Below are positions 49,809 to 57,960 of a DNA stretch of 64,000 bases, one piece after another; position 1 is the stretch's first letter; every line of letters starts with the position of its first letter. Origin of the DNA: DASSBG01 sp963800395 (GTDB taxonomy: Bacteria; Pseudomonadota; Gammaproteobacteria; Xanthomonadales; Rhodanobacteraceae); contig CAWDBD010000028.1 in NCBI GenBank assembly GCA_963800395.1, positions 62,001-126,000 on the forward strand. Direction: 5' to 3'. The position numbers and the translations under genes are program-made. Below the pieces are notes generated by a model that saw only the letters and a program-made list of their open reading frames with translations, was not told where the DNA came from and did not search any database.

Positions 49809-50317
49809 GAGCCGGTCTCCGTGTCTGCCGCTGCTGCACCCGCCTGTGCCTGCTGATCCGGCCCGGATGCTTCATCGCCGGCCAGATCATGCACGGCTGC
49901 GCTGATGGCGTTGTAGGTGCCGCAGCGGCACAGATTGGTCATGGTCGCGGCAATCTGCGCCTCGTTCGGATGCGGGGTCTGCTTCAGCAGCGAGGTGGCC
50001 GCCATCACCTGGCCGGATTGGCAGTAACCGCATTGCGGCACCTGATGCTCGACCCAGGCGGCCACCACGCGCTTGCCGACATCGTCTTCCTCGATCGCCT
50101 CGATGGTGGTGATTGGCTTGTTGGCCACGGCGGCTACCGGCGTCACGCACGAGCGCATGACCTGGCCATCGACCAGCACCGAACAGGCACCGCACTGGGC
50201 GATACCGCAGCCATATTTGGTGCCGGTCAAGCCGAGCTCGTCACGAATGACCCACAACAAGGGCATGTCGTCCTCGACCTCGACCTGCATGTGCTTGCCA
50301 TTGATGTTCAGTTGCAT
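49805..50317 (-). CDS. 2Fe-2S subunit of the molybdenum hydroxylase
   Basis: Small subunit of 170 residues, IorA-like. The plant-ferredoxin-type cluster has GTKYGCGIAQCGACSVLVDG and the all-helical second domain has QCGYCQSGQVM and NLCRCGTYNAI. It lacks a signal peptide and probably crosses the membrane as a passenger with the Tat-exported large subunit. The ATG with GAGG 9 nt upstream is used; a GTG three codons earlier is possible. Confidence 0.93.
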   Translation of the reverse strand: MQLNINGKHMQVEVEDDMPLLWVIRDELGLTGTKYGCGIAQCGACSVLVDGQVMRSCVTPVAAVANKPITTIEAIEEDDVGKRVVAAWVEHQVPQCGYCQSGQVMAATSLLKQTPHPNEAQIAATMTNLCRCGTYNAISAAVHDLAGDEASGPDQQAQAGAAAADTETGS

Positions 50318-50516
50318 CGCTGTCACACCTCGTCTGCTTGAGCCTCACGGCGCCCCCTCACCATAGCGGAGGGATTGGCAAAGTTCATCTCGATCCTGAG
50401 CCTGTCGCGACTTGATGATGAATGATCGGGAATGAAGGTGACCGGGCTTTTGTGCCCTGCCCCGGATGATGGCACCGATGCGGTCGCGCCGGAAGTGCTG
50501 CGGTCGCGGCCGCCGC

Positions 50517-51110
50517 TCAGCCACGCAGGCGCGCTCGAGCTCTGGCGAGCTCCTCGGGTGTGTCCACATCCAGGGGGCATTCCGCCGAAAAACGCTCGAC
50601 GCGCTCGACTTCCCGCTGCAGCAGGAGGCGTGCGCCGCGTTCGCCCTGCCAGGCGGCCAGCTCGGCCAGGCAGTCGGCGGGAAACAGCACCGGCGGCCCG
50701 CTTGCATCAGCCTGCCGGGTGGCCAGCAGCCGATCGGGTGCCTCGGCATGCCGCGTCAGCAGGCGGCGGTAGTGGCTGACAGCAATCAATGGCTGATCGG
50801 CCAGGCAGATCATCACCGCCGACGTGCCTGCATGCCGCGCCAGGATGTGGCGCACGCCGGTGGCGATTGAGCTGCCCAGTCCTGCCTGCCAGTCCGGATT
50901 GTGAACGGTCTCCAGTCCAAGCCCCGCCAGTACCTGCGTGACCTGTTCGGCATGAGCGCCGGTGACCGCAATCACGGGAGGCCCCAGGGCCAGCAGCCTT
51001 CGTGCCACATGCCGGCACATCGGCTGGCCATCAAGGTCGGCCAGCTGCTTCAGGCCGCCGAAGCGCTGCGCTCCGCCAGCCGCCGGCATCAGGATGACCG
51101 GGGTGCTCAA
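50517..51110 (-). CDS. mocA: MocA-like molybdenum cofactor nucleotidyltransferase
   Basis: NTP-transferase of 197 residues with PVILMPAAGGAQRFGGLKQL (the AAG-X-R-X-G motif), ADQPLI and GPPVLFP. In this family MocA attaches CMP to Mo-molybdopterin to give the MCD cofactor used by xanthine-oxidase-family enzymes. Partnership with xdhC (four-base overlap) and the Mo hydroxylase downstream supports that use rather than MGD synthesis, which MobA at 8.9 kb covers. The 199-bp gap to the 2Fe-2S gene shows no terminator. Confidence 0.8.
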   Translation of the reverse strand: MSTPVILMPAAGGAQRFGGLKQLADLDGQPMCRHVARRLLALGPPVIAVTGAHAEQVTQVLAGLGLETVHNPDWQAGLGSSIATGVRHILARHAGTSAVMICLADQPLIAVSHYRRLLTRHAEAPDRLLATRQADASGPPVLFPADCLAELAAWQGERGARLLLQREVERVERFSAECPLDVDTPEELARARARLRG

Positions 51111-52192
51111 TGAATGCTGCCCTGGCGTTCGCGCAACGGACGCCCCGGGTGGCCGCGGGTGGCAGCGATGATCTCGGCCACGATCGAGAGGGCGATTTCG
51201 GCCGGAGACTCCGAGCCGATATCCAGACCGACCGGAGCGTGGATATCCATGGCTTGCGCATCGGCCAGCGCCAGCACCTGGTCCACGCGCTGGCGTGCGC
51301 CAAGCAACCCCAGATAGGCCAACGGCACCGCACGCAGGGCCGCCAGGTACTCGGCATCCTTGTGCAGGCTATGGGTCATCACGACCACCGACGTTGCGCT
51401 GTCCGGCTGCAGCTTGTCGATCAGCTCCGCCGGCTGCGCGCAGACCGAGCGTATACCCTCCGGCAGGTCGGCCGTGCGCACTCGCTGAGCATCGAAATCG
51501 ACCAGCGTGACCGTCCAGCCCAGAATGCCTGCCAGCGGCAGCAGTGCCCGCGCCGCCGAGCTGCTGCCGATGACCACCAGCGCATGCGGCGGCGGCACCC
51601 GTTCGACGAGCACGTCGAACTGGCCCGCCTGCGTGCTGAATTGCCGGCTTGCAGGGCGTGCGGGCCCGTCCGCCACGCTGGTGGCGATGACCGCCCGCAG
51701 GGCCGGATCGGCGAGACTGTCATGCACCAGTTCATCCTCGCTCCACAGTACGTGGCGGGTGGGCCCGACCTGCCCGTCGTGGGCGAACACGGTGGCCAGC
51801 ACGCTTGCCCGACGCTGCGACTGGCAGCCCGACAGGGCCACCACATAGCCAAGGTCGCTGGCGGCATGCAGCGGCTCCACCAGCACCTCCAGCTCACCGC
51901 CGCAGCCCATTTCCATCAGCAGATCCAGGCCGGACTCGGCGTTGTAGCGCACCTGCCTGACCTTGCCGTCGGCCATCGCGGCCATGGCGTGGGCCATGAT
52001 GTCGCGCTGCGGGCAGCCGCCGGACAGTTCGCACACGTTGCTGCCATCCTCGTACACCAGCATGCGCGTGCCGACCTGGCGAAACGTCGCACCCCGGGTC
52101 CGCGTGAGGGTGATCAGGGCTGCGCGTTGCCCACGGGCGTCGAGCGCACGCAGGGCGGCCAGCAACTGTCCGAGTTCATCGCAGGCATTCAT
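51107..52192 (-). CDS. xdhC: XdhC-family molybdenum cofactor insertion/sulfuration factor
   Basis: Protein of 361 residues. The N-terminal XdhC/CoxI domain has CELSGGCPQRDIMAHA with the conserved Cys. A C-terminal NAD-binding Rossmann domain follows (ALVVIGSSSAARALLPLAG, DFDAQR, MTHSLHKDAEYL, LGLLGARQR). XdhC binds the cofactor, promotes its sulfuration and hands it to the hydroxylase. It is the first gene of the xdhC-mocA pair, coupled by ATGA. Confidence 0.9.
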   Translation of the reverse strand: MNACDELGQLLAALRALDARGQRAALITLTRTRGATFRQVGTRMLVYEDGSNVCELSGGCPQRDIMAHAMAAMADGKVRQVRYNAESGLDLLMEMGCGGELEVLVEPLHAASDLGYVVALSGCQSQRRASVLATVFAHDGQVGPTRHVLWSEDELVHDSLADPALRAVIATSVADGPARPASRQFSTQAGQFDVLVERVPPPHALVVIGSSSAARALLPLAGILGWTVTLVDFDAQRVRTADLPEGIRSVCAQPAELIDKLQPDSATSVVVMTHSLHKDAEYLAALRAVPLAYLGLLGARQRVDQVLALADAQAMDIHAPVGLDIGSESPAEIALSIVAEIIAATRGHPGRPLRERQGSIH

Positions 52193-52300
52193 TGCAGAAA
52201 GCGTGTCACGGAATGACGACCTAAGAAGGGTTCATTGTGCATGCCCGCGGCATGGAATGCGCACTGGCAGCCACATGCCGTCCCGACCGCGAGTCGCCGA

Positions 52301-53602
52301 TCATCTGCCGGACGAGGCGGCGCGGCCCCAGTCCCGTGCCTGCAGATACCAGTAATTGGCTTGTGCGGCGAGCCAGCCGGCGGGTCGGAACGCCTCGACC
52401 AGACGGTAGTCGGCAAAACTTTGCAGTGGCTCGGAATCACCGGTGAGAGCCGCCGCCATGACCTCGCCGGCAACCGTGGTGGGTGCCAGACCATGGCCGC
52501 CGAAGGCCTGCGCCCAGTACAGGCCGTCGCCGCGGGTGCCGAGTTGCGGCATCTGGTGACGCGCGTAGCTCATCAGGCCCGACCAGGACTCGGCCACCGG
52601 CGCGTCGGCCAGGGCCGGATACACGCGCGCCAGGTCCTTGCGCAGCAATCGCTGCACCTCGCCGGGTGATCGGTCGCGTACCGAAATGCGACCGCCCCAC
52701 AGCAGACGCGACTCCGGTAGCACGCGGTAATAGTCGAAAGCAAAGCGGGTGTCGTAGACGGCCGCGCGCGTGCGGATGTAATCATGCAGGCGTTCACCCA
52801 GCGGTTCGGTGACCATCACGTAGGTGGCGATCGGCAGTACCGCGCGATCGATCTTGCCAACCAGACCGGACAGGTAGCCGCCGCAGGCCAGCAGCACCCG
52901 GCGACACCGCACCGATGCCTCACCGCAGCGTACGCGCCAGCCCTGGCCGTCGCGCTCGACGGCGGTCACCGCGCTGTGCTCGTGAAAGAGCACGCCCTGC
53001 CCGCTGGCGGCTTCGGCCAGTCCCAGCAGGTATTTGAGCGGATTGATGTGCATGGCGTTGGGCTCGAACAGCGCATCGGTGTAGCGATCGGTGACCAGCT
53101 GGTGGCGCAGTTGTTCGCGCGGCAGCCATTGCCAGTGGCTGCCGAAGTGCTGTTCGAGCAAGGCCTGACGTGCTTTCAGGATGCCGGGATCATCGAACCA
53201 GTTGGCCCAGATCACGCCCTCGTCGACGCGATCGCAGTCGATACCGTAGCGGTCGATGCGCTGGCGCACCGTGTTCACGGCCTCGATAGTGCGCTGGTAC
53301 AGGGAACGGGCGCGCCCAGGGCCAAGTTGCTTCAGCAGTGCGCCCTCGTCCAGCGAGTAGCCGGAAAACACGAAACCGCCGTTGCGCCCGGAGGCACCAA
53401 AACCAAGCTGCTCGGCCTCCAGCAGGCACACATCCTTGCATCCCTTCTCGGCCAGCGACAAGGCAGTGTTGATACCGGCCAGGCCGCCGCCGACGATCAC
53501 CGTGTCGGTCTGTTCGTGCCCTTCGAGCGGCGCGTAGTCTGGGCGCTGGAAAAGGCTGCGGGCATAGAAACCGTGCGAGCGTGCCTGCCCGGCGCGGCTC
53601 AT
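52301..53602 (-). CDS. FAD-dependent oxidoreductase, gamma-glutamylputrescine oxidase-like (PuuB)
   Basis: DAO-fold flavoenzyme of 433 residues. The FAD-binding VIVGGGLAGINTALSLAEKG, the conserved GFGASGRNGGFVFSGY, and the C-terminal YWAQAFGGHGLAPTTVAGEV match the PuuB/OrdL group that oxidises N-substituted amines. No other putrescine pathway gene is present here, so the substrate is open. The start overlaps the stop of the upstream lipoprotein gene (ATGA); the longer reading to 53701 lies inside that gene. Confidence 0.85.
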   Translation of the reverse strand: MSRAGQARSHGFYARSLFQRPDYAPLEGHEQTDTVIVGGGLAGINTALSLAEKGCKDVCLLEAEQLGFGASGRNGGFVFSGYSLDEGALLKQLGPGRARSLYQRTIEAVNTVRQRIDRYGIDCDRVDEGVIWANWFDDPGILKARQALLEQHFGSHWQWLPREQLRHQLVTDRYTDALFEPNAMHINPLKYLLGLAEAASGQGVLFHEHSAVTAVERDGQGWRVRCGEASVRCRRVLLACGGYLSGLVGKIDRAVLPIATYVMVTEPLGERLHDYIRTRAAVYDTRFAFDYYRVLPESRLLWGGRISVRDRSPGEVQRLLRKDLARVYPALADAPVAESWSGLMSYARHQMPQLGTRGDGLYWAQAFGGHGLAPTTVAGEVMAAALTGDSEPLQSFADYRLVEAFRPAGWLAAQANYWYLQARDWGRAASSGR

Positions 53603-54591
53603 GGGTTGCGATCCCCAGTCTGGCCACTCGGCCCGCGCGTCAGGCCAGCCTGCACCCAGCCCAGATTGAGGCCGATGTGCTCGGCTCCCGGGTCGGCCCA
53701 CGCGTAGGCGACGGTGCTGTCGTCCTGGTCGCGCACCAGAGACAGTCGCAGCACCTGCATGTCGCGCTTGAGGTAGTGCAGGGTCTCCAGGCGCAGGGAA
53801 TAACCGCTGGGGTTGCCGTCACGCCAGCGAATCGCTACATCCTGGCCCTGGTTGCCGATGCGCAGATCGCGCTGCATGTGCCAGTCCTTGCTGTCGGCCT
53901 TGGCATCGGGCCCGGCACCGTTGATGGCGGCCCAGCCGCGGTACCAGTGAACCGGGCGTGCTTCCTGGTACGCGTCATTACCGCGAGCCAGATCAGAATA
54001 AGTCTTTGTTATCAGCTTCTTGCCGTCAAAATTTAAAGTAATAGGTAATAGCGCTGCAGCGCTACCCAGGCCGGCGATGATGGCGCTGCAGGCATCCTTG
54101 CTGGCTGCCAGTTGCAGACGCCCACCGGTTGCCCTGCCCTGCATCGCGCATGGGGTCAGTTCCGCCCATTGCGGGTCGGTGGTGCTGGCTTTTGCGGGCA
54201 AGGCGCGCGACGGCGTCATCATCAGCTGTCCGTCAGGCAAGCTGCGCAAGTGGTAGCGCCAATGGGCCACAAGGGGCTTGCCATCGGCGCCGGTCATGGT
54301 TAGTTGCCAGTCCCAGGTGTGGTCCATGCCTTTGCTTGCCACGATGCGCTGGCGGACATGCACCGGTGGCAATGCCGCCTTGCTCTGGCTTGCCTGCCAG
54401 ACCTGCGCGTGATTGTCGTACTGCCCTGGCAGTAGCGCCAGCACATCGCCATTGCCGGTGGCGCCGGCGCTACCCGGTTGTGCATCCGACGTGATCGGAC
54501 CCGTCGCTGCACAGGCCGCCAAGCTGATCAGTGAGAAGGCGAGAAGCACGCTTTTCGTGTTTGCGGCAATGGATCTCGTTGTGAAAGGCAT
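53599..54591 (-). CDS. Lipoprotein of unknown function, distantly CpeT/CpcT-like
   Basis: Protein of 330 residues with a lipoprotein signal (SVLLAFSLISLAAC). LLPGQYDNHAQVWQ near residue 53 recalls the start of CpcT/CpeT-type barrels (G-X-(F/Y)-X-N-X-X-Q), and Trp/Tyr-rich strands follow. That resemblance is weak. The local DNA around 53990-54050 is less GC-rich than the surroundings. The gene is coupled to the flavoenzyme gene by ATGA, so the two products may act together, but no function can be assigned. Confidence 0.75.
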   Translation of the reverse strand: MPFTTRSIAANTKSVLLAFSLISLAACAATGPITSDAQPGSAGATGNGDVLALLPGQYDNHAQVWQASQSKAALPPVHVRQRIVASKGMDHTWDWQLTMTGADGKPLVAHWRYHLRSLPDGQLMMTPSRALPAKASTTDPQWAELTPCAMQGRATGGRLQLAASKDACSAIIAGLGSAAALLPITLNFDGKKLITKTYSDLARGNDAYQEARPVHWYRGWAAINGAGPDAKADSKDWHMQRDLRIGNQGQDVAIRWRDGNPSGYSLRLETLHYLKRDMQVLRLSLVRDQDDSTVAYAWADPGAEHIGLNLGWVQAGLTRGPSGQTGDRNP

Positions 54592-54792
54592 GGGCCGGTC
54601 TCGGCTATTCGGTTGTCACTTCATTGTGAAGGCGGCAGCTTCTTGTCAGGCCCGTGGCATACGCGCCGGCAAAGATTGCTAAACGCCGGGTTGCGTGCGC
54701 CGCCTGCGGCGGTGCCGGGATGACTTGCGCTGCAATACGCGGCTAAAGTAGCTGCCATCAGGATTCGACTTTCAATGAACGGAGCATACACG

Positions 54793-55134
54793 ATGACAGA
54801 CACCCCGCTTGCACAACAATCCTGCCATGGGCGCAAGGCGCCCGAGGACTGTCTTTCCGATGCGCAGATCAAGAGCCTTCTGCCCTCGGTGCCCGGCTGG
54901 CAGCTGAGCGAGGACGGCAAGGGCCTGCACAAGGACTTTTCATTCAAGGACTTCTATCACACGCTGGGCTTCATCACTGCCGTGGGCTGGATGGCCAATC
55001 AGCAGGACCATCACCCCGACATCGAGGCCGGCTACGGCCATTGTCGTCTGTTCTGGTCGACTCATGACGTCGACGGCCTGTCCATGAACGACTTCATCTG
55101 CGCGGCACGCAGCGAAGCGATTGCGGCCCAGTAG
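54793..55134 (+). CDS. phhB: 4a-hydroxytetrahydrobiopterin dehydratase (pterin-4a-carbinolamine dehydratase)
   Basis: Small enzyme of 113 residues that regenerates tetrahydrobiopterin after phenylalanine hydroxylase turnover. The signature DHHPDIEAGYGHCRLFWSTHDVDGLSMND carries the catalytic His residues (QQDHHPDIEA), and the N-terminal helix has KSLLPSVPGWQLSEDG. The start is the ATG before TDTPLAQQ with GGAG 9 nt upstream. No phenylalanine hydroxylase gene is in the window. A possible membrane protein gene starts 3 bp after the stop. Confidence 0.93.
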   Translation: MTDTPLAQQSCHGRKAPEDCLSDAQIKSLLPSVPGWQLSEDGKGLHKDFSFKDFYHTLGFITAVGWMANQQDHHPDIEAGYGHCRLFWSTHDVDGLSMNDFICAARSEAIAAQ

Positions 55135-55137
55135 GAC

Positions 55138-56640
55138 GTGAAAAAATGGCTGCTGCCTATGCTGTCCGTTGCACTGGCAGCGGTGCTTTTGTACGCCCTG
55201 GCATGGCAGCTGACACGCCAGGGTATTGACCGGCAGGCACGCAGCAAGGCCGCCATCTACGCTTCCGGAACTACGCCTTGGGACTTTGCGCCGCGTTCGG
55301 TCGAGGATCTGATTGCCGGGCGCGCGTTCGGTGCGGTCAGGATCAGCCATGACCAACGCGGGCTGATTGCGCGCAGCCACAGCACAGCGGCCTACGAGTT
55401 GGGCGTACCGCTGCCCTATCCGGTTGATCTTGAACGCTTTCCCGTGCTTCAGCTCGGTCTGGACAACGAAGGCCCGACCCGGCTGCAGTGGCTTGTTCGT
55501 GAGCGGCTCGCGGGTCCGATGCTGGTCTCGGAACCCATTCCAATAGAGCCCGGAAGCCATGACATGCGCGTGGACTTTCATGCCTTGCGCTGGTTCCGGG
55601 CCGATACCGGCGACACGATACCGCTGCCGCATGCTGCCGCCATGCTCAGGCTGAAGCTGCGGCAGCCAGCGAACACGATCGTGCGCCTGCGCTCGCTGCG
55701 CTGGCGCGACGTCAGCAAGGACGGTGCAAGACTGGCACGGCATCCCCTGCCCTGGTCGACGCTGCGTCGACATTCACTTTCGGCAATATCGGACATCCCG
55801 GTGCTGTTGCTGCCCGGGACGGGTGTGGAAGCCATGCTTGCGCAGCGCGATGCGATTGCCCAGGCGCAGCCTGCCGCTGTTGTCGTGGCCTCGGTCGACG
55901 CGCTCAAGTATTGGTCAAGGCCTGCCGGCGATGTCATGCAAACCATCGCCGCCCTGCTGGCCTACGCCTTGATCATGCTGCTGACCTGGAAGCGCACGCG
56001 GCAGGCGCAGGACCGACCTCGGTTGCGCGGGCTGCTGTCGCTTCTGCAGGCAGGCGTATGCGCCGGTCCTTTGCTGGCCTGGGCCATTGGCATGTACGGC
56101 GACCCGGATCCCGGTGCAGCCTGGCTGAGCACGATGCTGGCTGCACTGGGCTTCACGCTATGGTTGGCCTGGCGCAGCTACGCGAGCAACTGGCGCTGGC
56201 TTGCCTGGCAAGGCCACATGGATTGGCGCGACTGGATATTGCCGTCGGCCACAGTACTGCTTGCCGTCATTTTGCTGCTTGCTTCGGGCGGCGCACCGCA
56301 GCGGCCGGGCATCGGCAAGGCCCTGGTATACCTGGCCTGGGCGGCGATGCAACAGCTGCTGATTCTGGCCGTGCTGGCACCGCGCCTGCACGCCCTGCTC
56401 AAGCCGCGATGGCTGTGTGCCCTGGGTCTGGGCATCCTGTTCGCACTTGCACATGCGCCCAACGCCCTGCTGATGCAGCTGACGCTTCTGGCCGAAATGG
56501 TGTGGGCCTGGCATTTCCTGAAGCGGCCGGTACTGCTGCCCGTGGTCCTCGCGCACGCTCTCGCGGGTCTGCTGCTGGCCGCTGCCATATCGGGCTTGCC
56601 GCTGCGCTCTCTGGAAGTGGGTGCCCGGTTCCTGCAGTAA
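55138..56640 (+). CDS. Polytopic membrane protein with degenerate CPBP (CAAX-protease-like) motifs
   Basis: Protein of 500 residues starting at GTG. One N-terminal membrane helix (LLPMLSVALAAVLLYALAW) is followed by a periplasmic region of about 240 residues, then about eight helices. In the C-terminal part FALAHAPN and VVLAHALAG fit motifs 2 and 3 of CPBP intramembrane proteases. The first motif EExxxR appears as MQQLLIL, lacking both glutamates and the arginine, so activity is doubtful. It is 3 bp after phhB and probably co-transcribed. I do not recognise a specific function. Confidence 0.7.
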   Translation: MKKWLLPMLSVALAAVLLYALAWQLTRQGIDRQARSKAAIYASGTTPWDFAPRSVEDLIAGRAFGAVRISHDQRGLIARSHSTAAYELGVPLPYPVDLERFPVLQLGLDNEGPTRLQWLVRERLAGPMLVSEPIPIEPGSHDMRVDFHALRWFRADTGDTIPLPHAAAMLRLKLRQPANTIVRLRSLRWRDVSKDGARLARHPLPWSTLRRHSLSAISDIPVLLLPGTGVEAMLAQRDAIAQAQPAAVVVASVDALKYWSRPAGDVMQTIAALLAYALIMLLTWKRTRQAQDRPRLRGLLSLLQAGVCAGPLLAWAIGMYGDPDPGAAWLSTMLAALGFTLWLAWRSYASNWRWLAWQGHMDWRDWILPSATVLLAVILLLASGGAPQRPGIGKALVYLAWAAMQQLLILAVLAPRLHALLKPRWLCALGLGILFALAHAPNALLMQLTLLAEMVWAWHFLKRPVLLPVVLAHALAGLLLAAAISGLPLRSLEVGARFLQ

Positions 56641-56688
56641 GCGGCATGTGAAAGCACCCTGCCTGACACGTTTGCCTGGCCTGGAGAT

Positions 56689-57639
56689 CTACAGCGCGTC
56701 CAGCACCTGCTTGAGTTCCTCAGGCAGCGGGGCAGTGAAACTGTAGCTCTGCTGCTGCCAGTCGAACTCGAAGCGGGCGGCGTGCAGGAACAGGCGCTTC
56801 AGGCCGGCCTTGCGGAAGCGCGCCACGGATTCGTGGCTGGCGTACTTGTCGTCGCCAGCCACGGGATGTCCGACATGCGCGGCGTGCACGCGGATCTGGT
56901 GGGTGCGCCCGGTAGCCAGGCTGACTTCGTGCAGGCTGGACGCGCGGTAGTCCTCGATGCGCTTGAAAAAGCTGAGCGATGGCTTGCCACCCTGCTCCAC
57001 CCGGACCACCCGTTCGCCGCCGGCCAGGGCAAACTTGCCCAGCGGTGCATTGACATCGAAGCGTGCGGTATCGGGCCTTCCGTCAAGCAGGGCAAGGTAT
57101 TGCTTGGTTACCTTGCGCTCGCGAATCAATGCCTGCAAGGCAGTCAGTGCGGCGCGCCTGCGGGTCAGAACCATGATCCCGGATGTTTCCCGGTCAAGGC
57201 GATGGACCAGTTCCAGCGACTCCGTTGGCCGGGCGTGCCGCAGCAGTTCGATGACGCCGTGACTGATGCCGCTGCCGCCATGGCTTGCCAGTCCGGAGGG
57301 TTTGTTGACCACCAGGAAATGCTTGTCTTCGTGGACGATGGCCTGCTCGATCAGGCGAATCTGGTCGGCAGGCGGCGGTCGCGACTCACCCGGGGTCGAC
57401 TGGCGCACCGGGGGAATGCGCACGACATCGCCCACGGCAAGGCGCCGCCCCGGCTTGACGCGGCCACCGTTGACCCGCACCTGGCCGGAGCGCAGCAGGC
57501 GATAGACCAGACTGCGCGGCACACCCTTGAGCAAGGCGTGCAGGCAGTTGTCCAGGCGCTGGCCCTCCCTGTCCTGGCCGATTTCCACGTGCTGGACACC
57601 CCCTTCGGTAGCGGGTGGAGTGGTTGTTTGCGTTGGCAT
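56689..57639 (-). CDS. rluC: 23S rRNA pseudouridine synthase RluC
   Basis: Modifies U955, U2504 and U2580 of 23S rRNA in E. coli. The 316 residues comprise an S4 RNA-binding domain (RLDNCLHALLKGVPRSLVYRLLRSGQVRVNG) and the RsuA/RluA catalytic domain with LVHRLDRETSGIMVL containing the catalytic Asp, then LATGRTHQIRVHAAHVGHPVAGD. Divergent orientation to rne is the same as in E. coli, which favours RluC over RluD. The start is ATG before PTQTTTPP. Confidence 0.92.
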   Translation of the reverse strand: MPTQTTTPPATEGGVQHVEIGQDREGQRLDNCLHALLKGVPRSLVYRLLRSGQVRVNGGRVKPGRRLAVGDVVRIPPVRQSTPGESRPPPADQIRLIEQAIVHEDKHFLVVNKPSGLASHGGSGISHGVIELLRHARPTESLELVHRLDRETSGIMVLTRRRAALTALQALIRERKVTKQYLALLDGRPDTARFDVNAPLGKFALAGGERVVRVEQGGKPSLSFFKRIEDYRASSLHEVSLATGRTHQIRVHAAHVGHPVAGDDKYASHESVARFRKAGLKRLFLHAARFEFDWQQQSYSFTAPLPEELKQVLDAL

Positions 57640-57960
57640 ATGTTTCCGTTCTTGATACACTTTCACGGCGCGAGGCTGGCCGGATTTCGATTTTCCGGAT
57701 CAGTCCCCTGCGTCAAGCGTCTGGGTGGATTTCCCGATCATTGTACTGATTGCGTAATCCGACTGCCCGAGTGCTTGCGCCGGGAAGCAGGTTCCGGTTC
57801 CATCGGTGACCTGCCGAAGTGTGAAATCCCTACAATCCACGCCGATGCAGCCTGCAACATGCTGCACGGTCATTGCCACTCCTGCGTGGCGCGATCCCTG
57901 GCTGGCCGCTGACGTGCGCCGCCCTGGTGCGCGGCCCGCTGGCGCGGCCGAGGAATTACA
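57640..57960. other. Divergent rluC-rne spacer, probable long 5' leader of rne
   Basis: These 321 bp should contain the rluC and rne promoters and the rne 5' untranslated region, which in E. coli mediates autoregulation. No strong promoter is visible; TTCCCG and GTAATC (57731-57760) are a poor pair. The last 40 bp before the ATG are GC-rich with repeated GCGCGGCC strings that can form a hairpin just upstream of AGGAAT. Confidence 0.5.
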
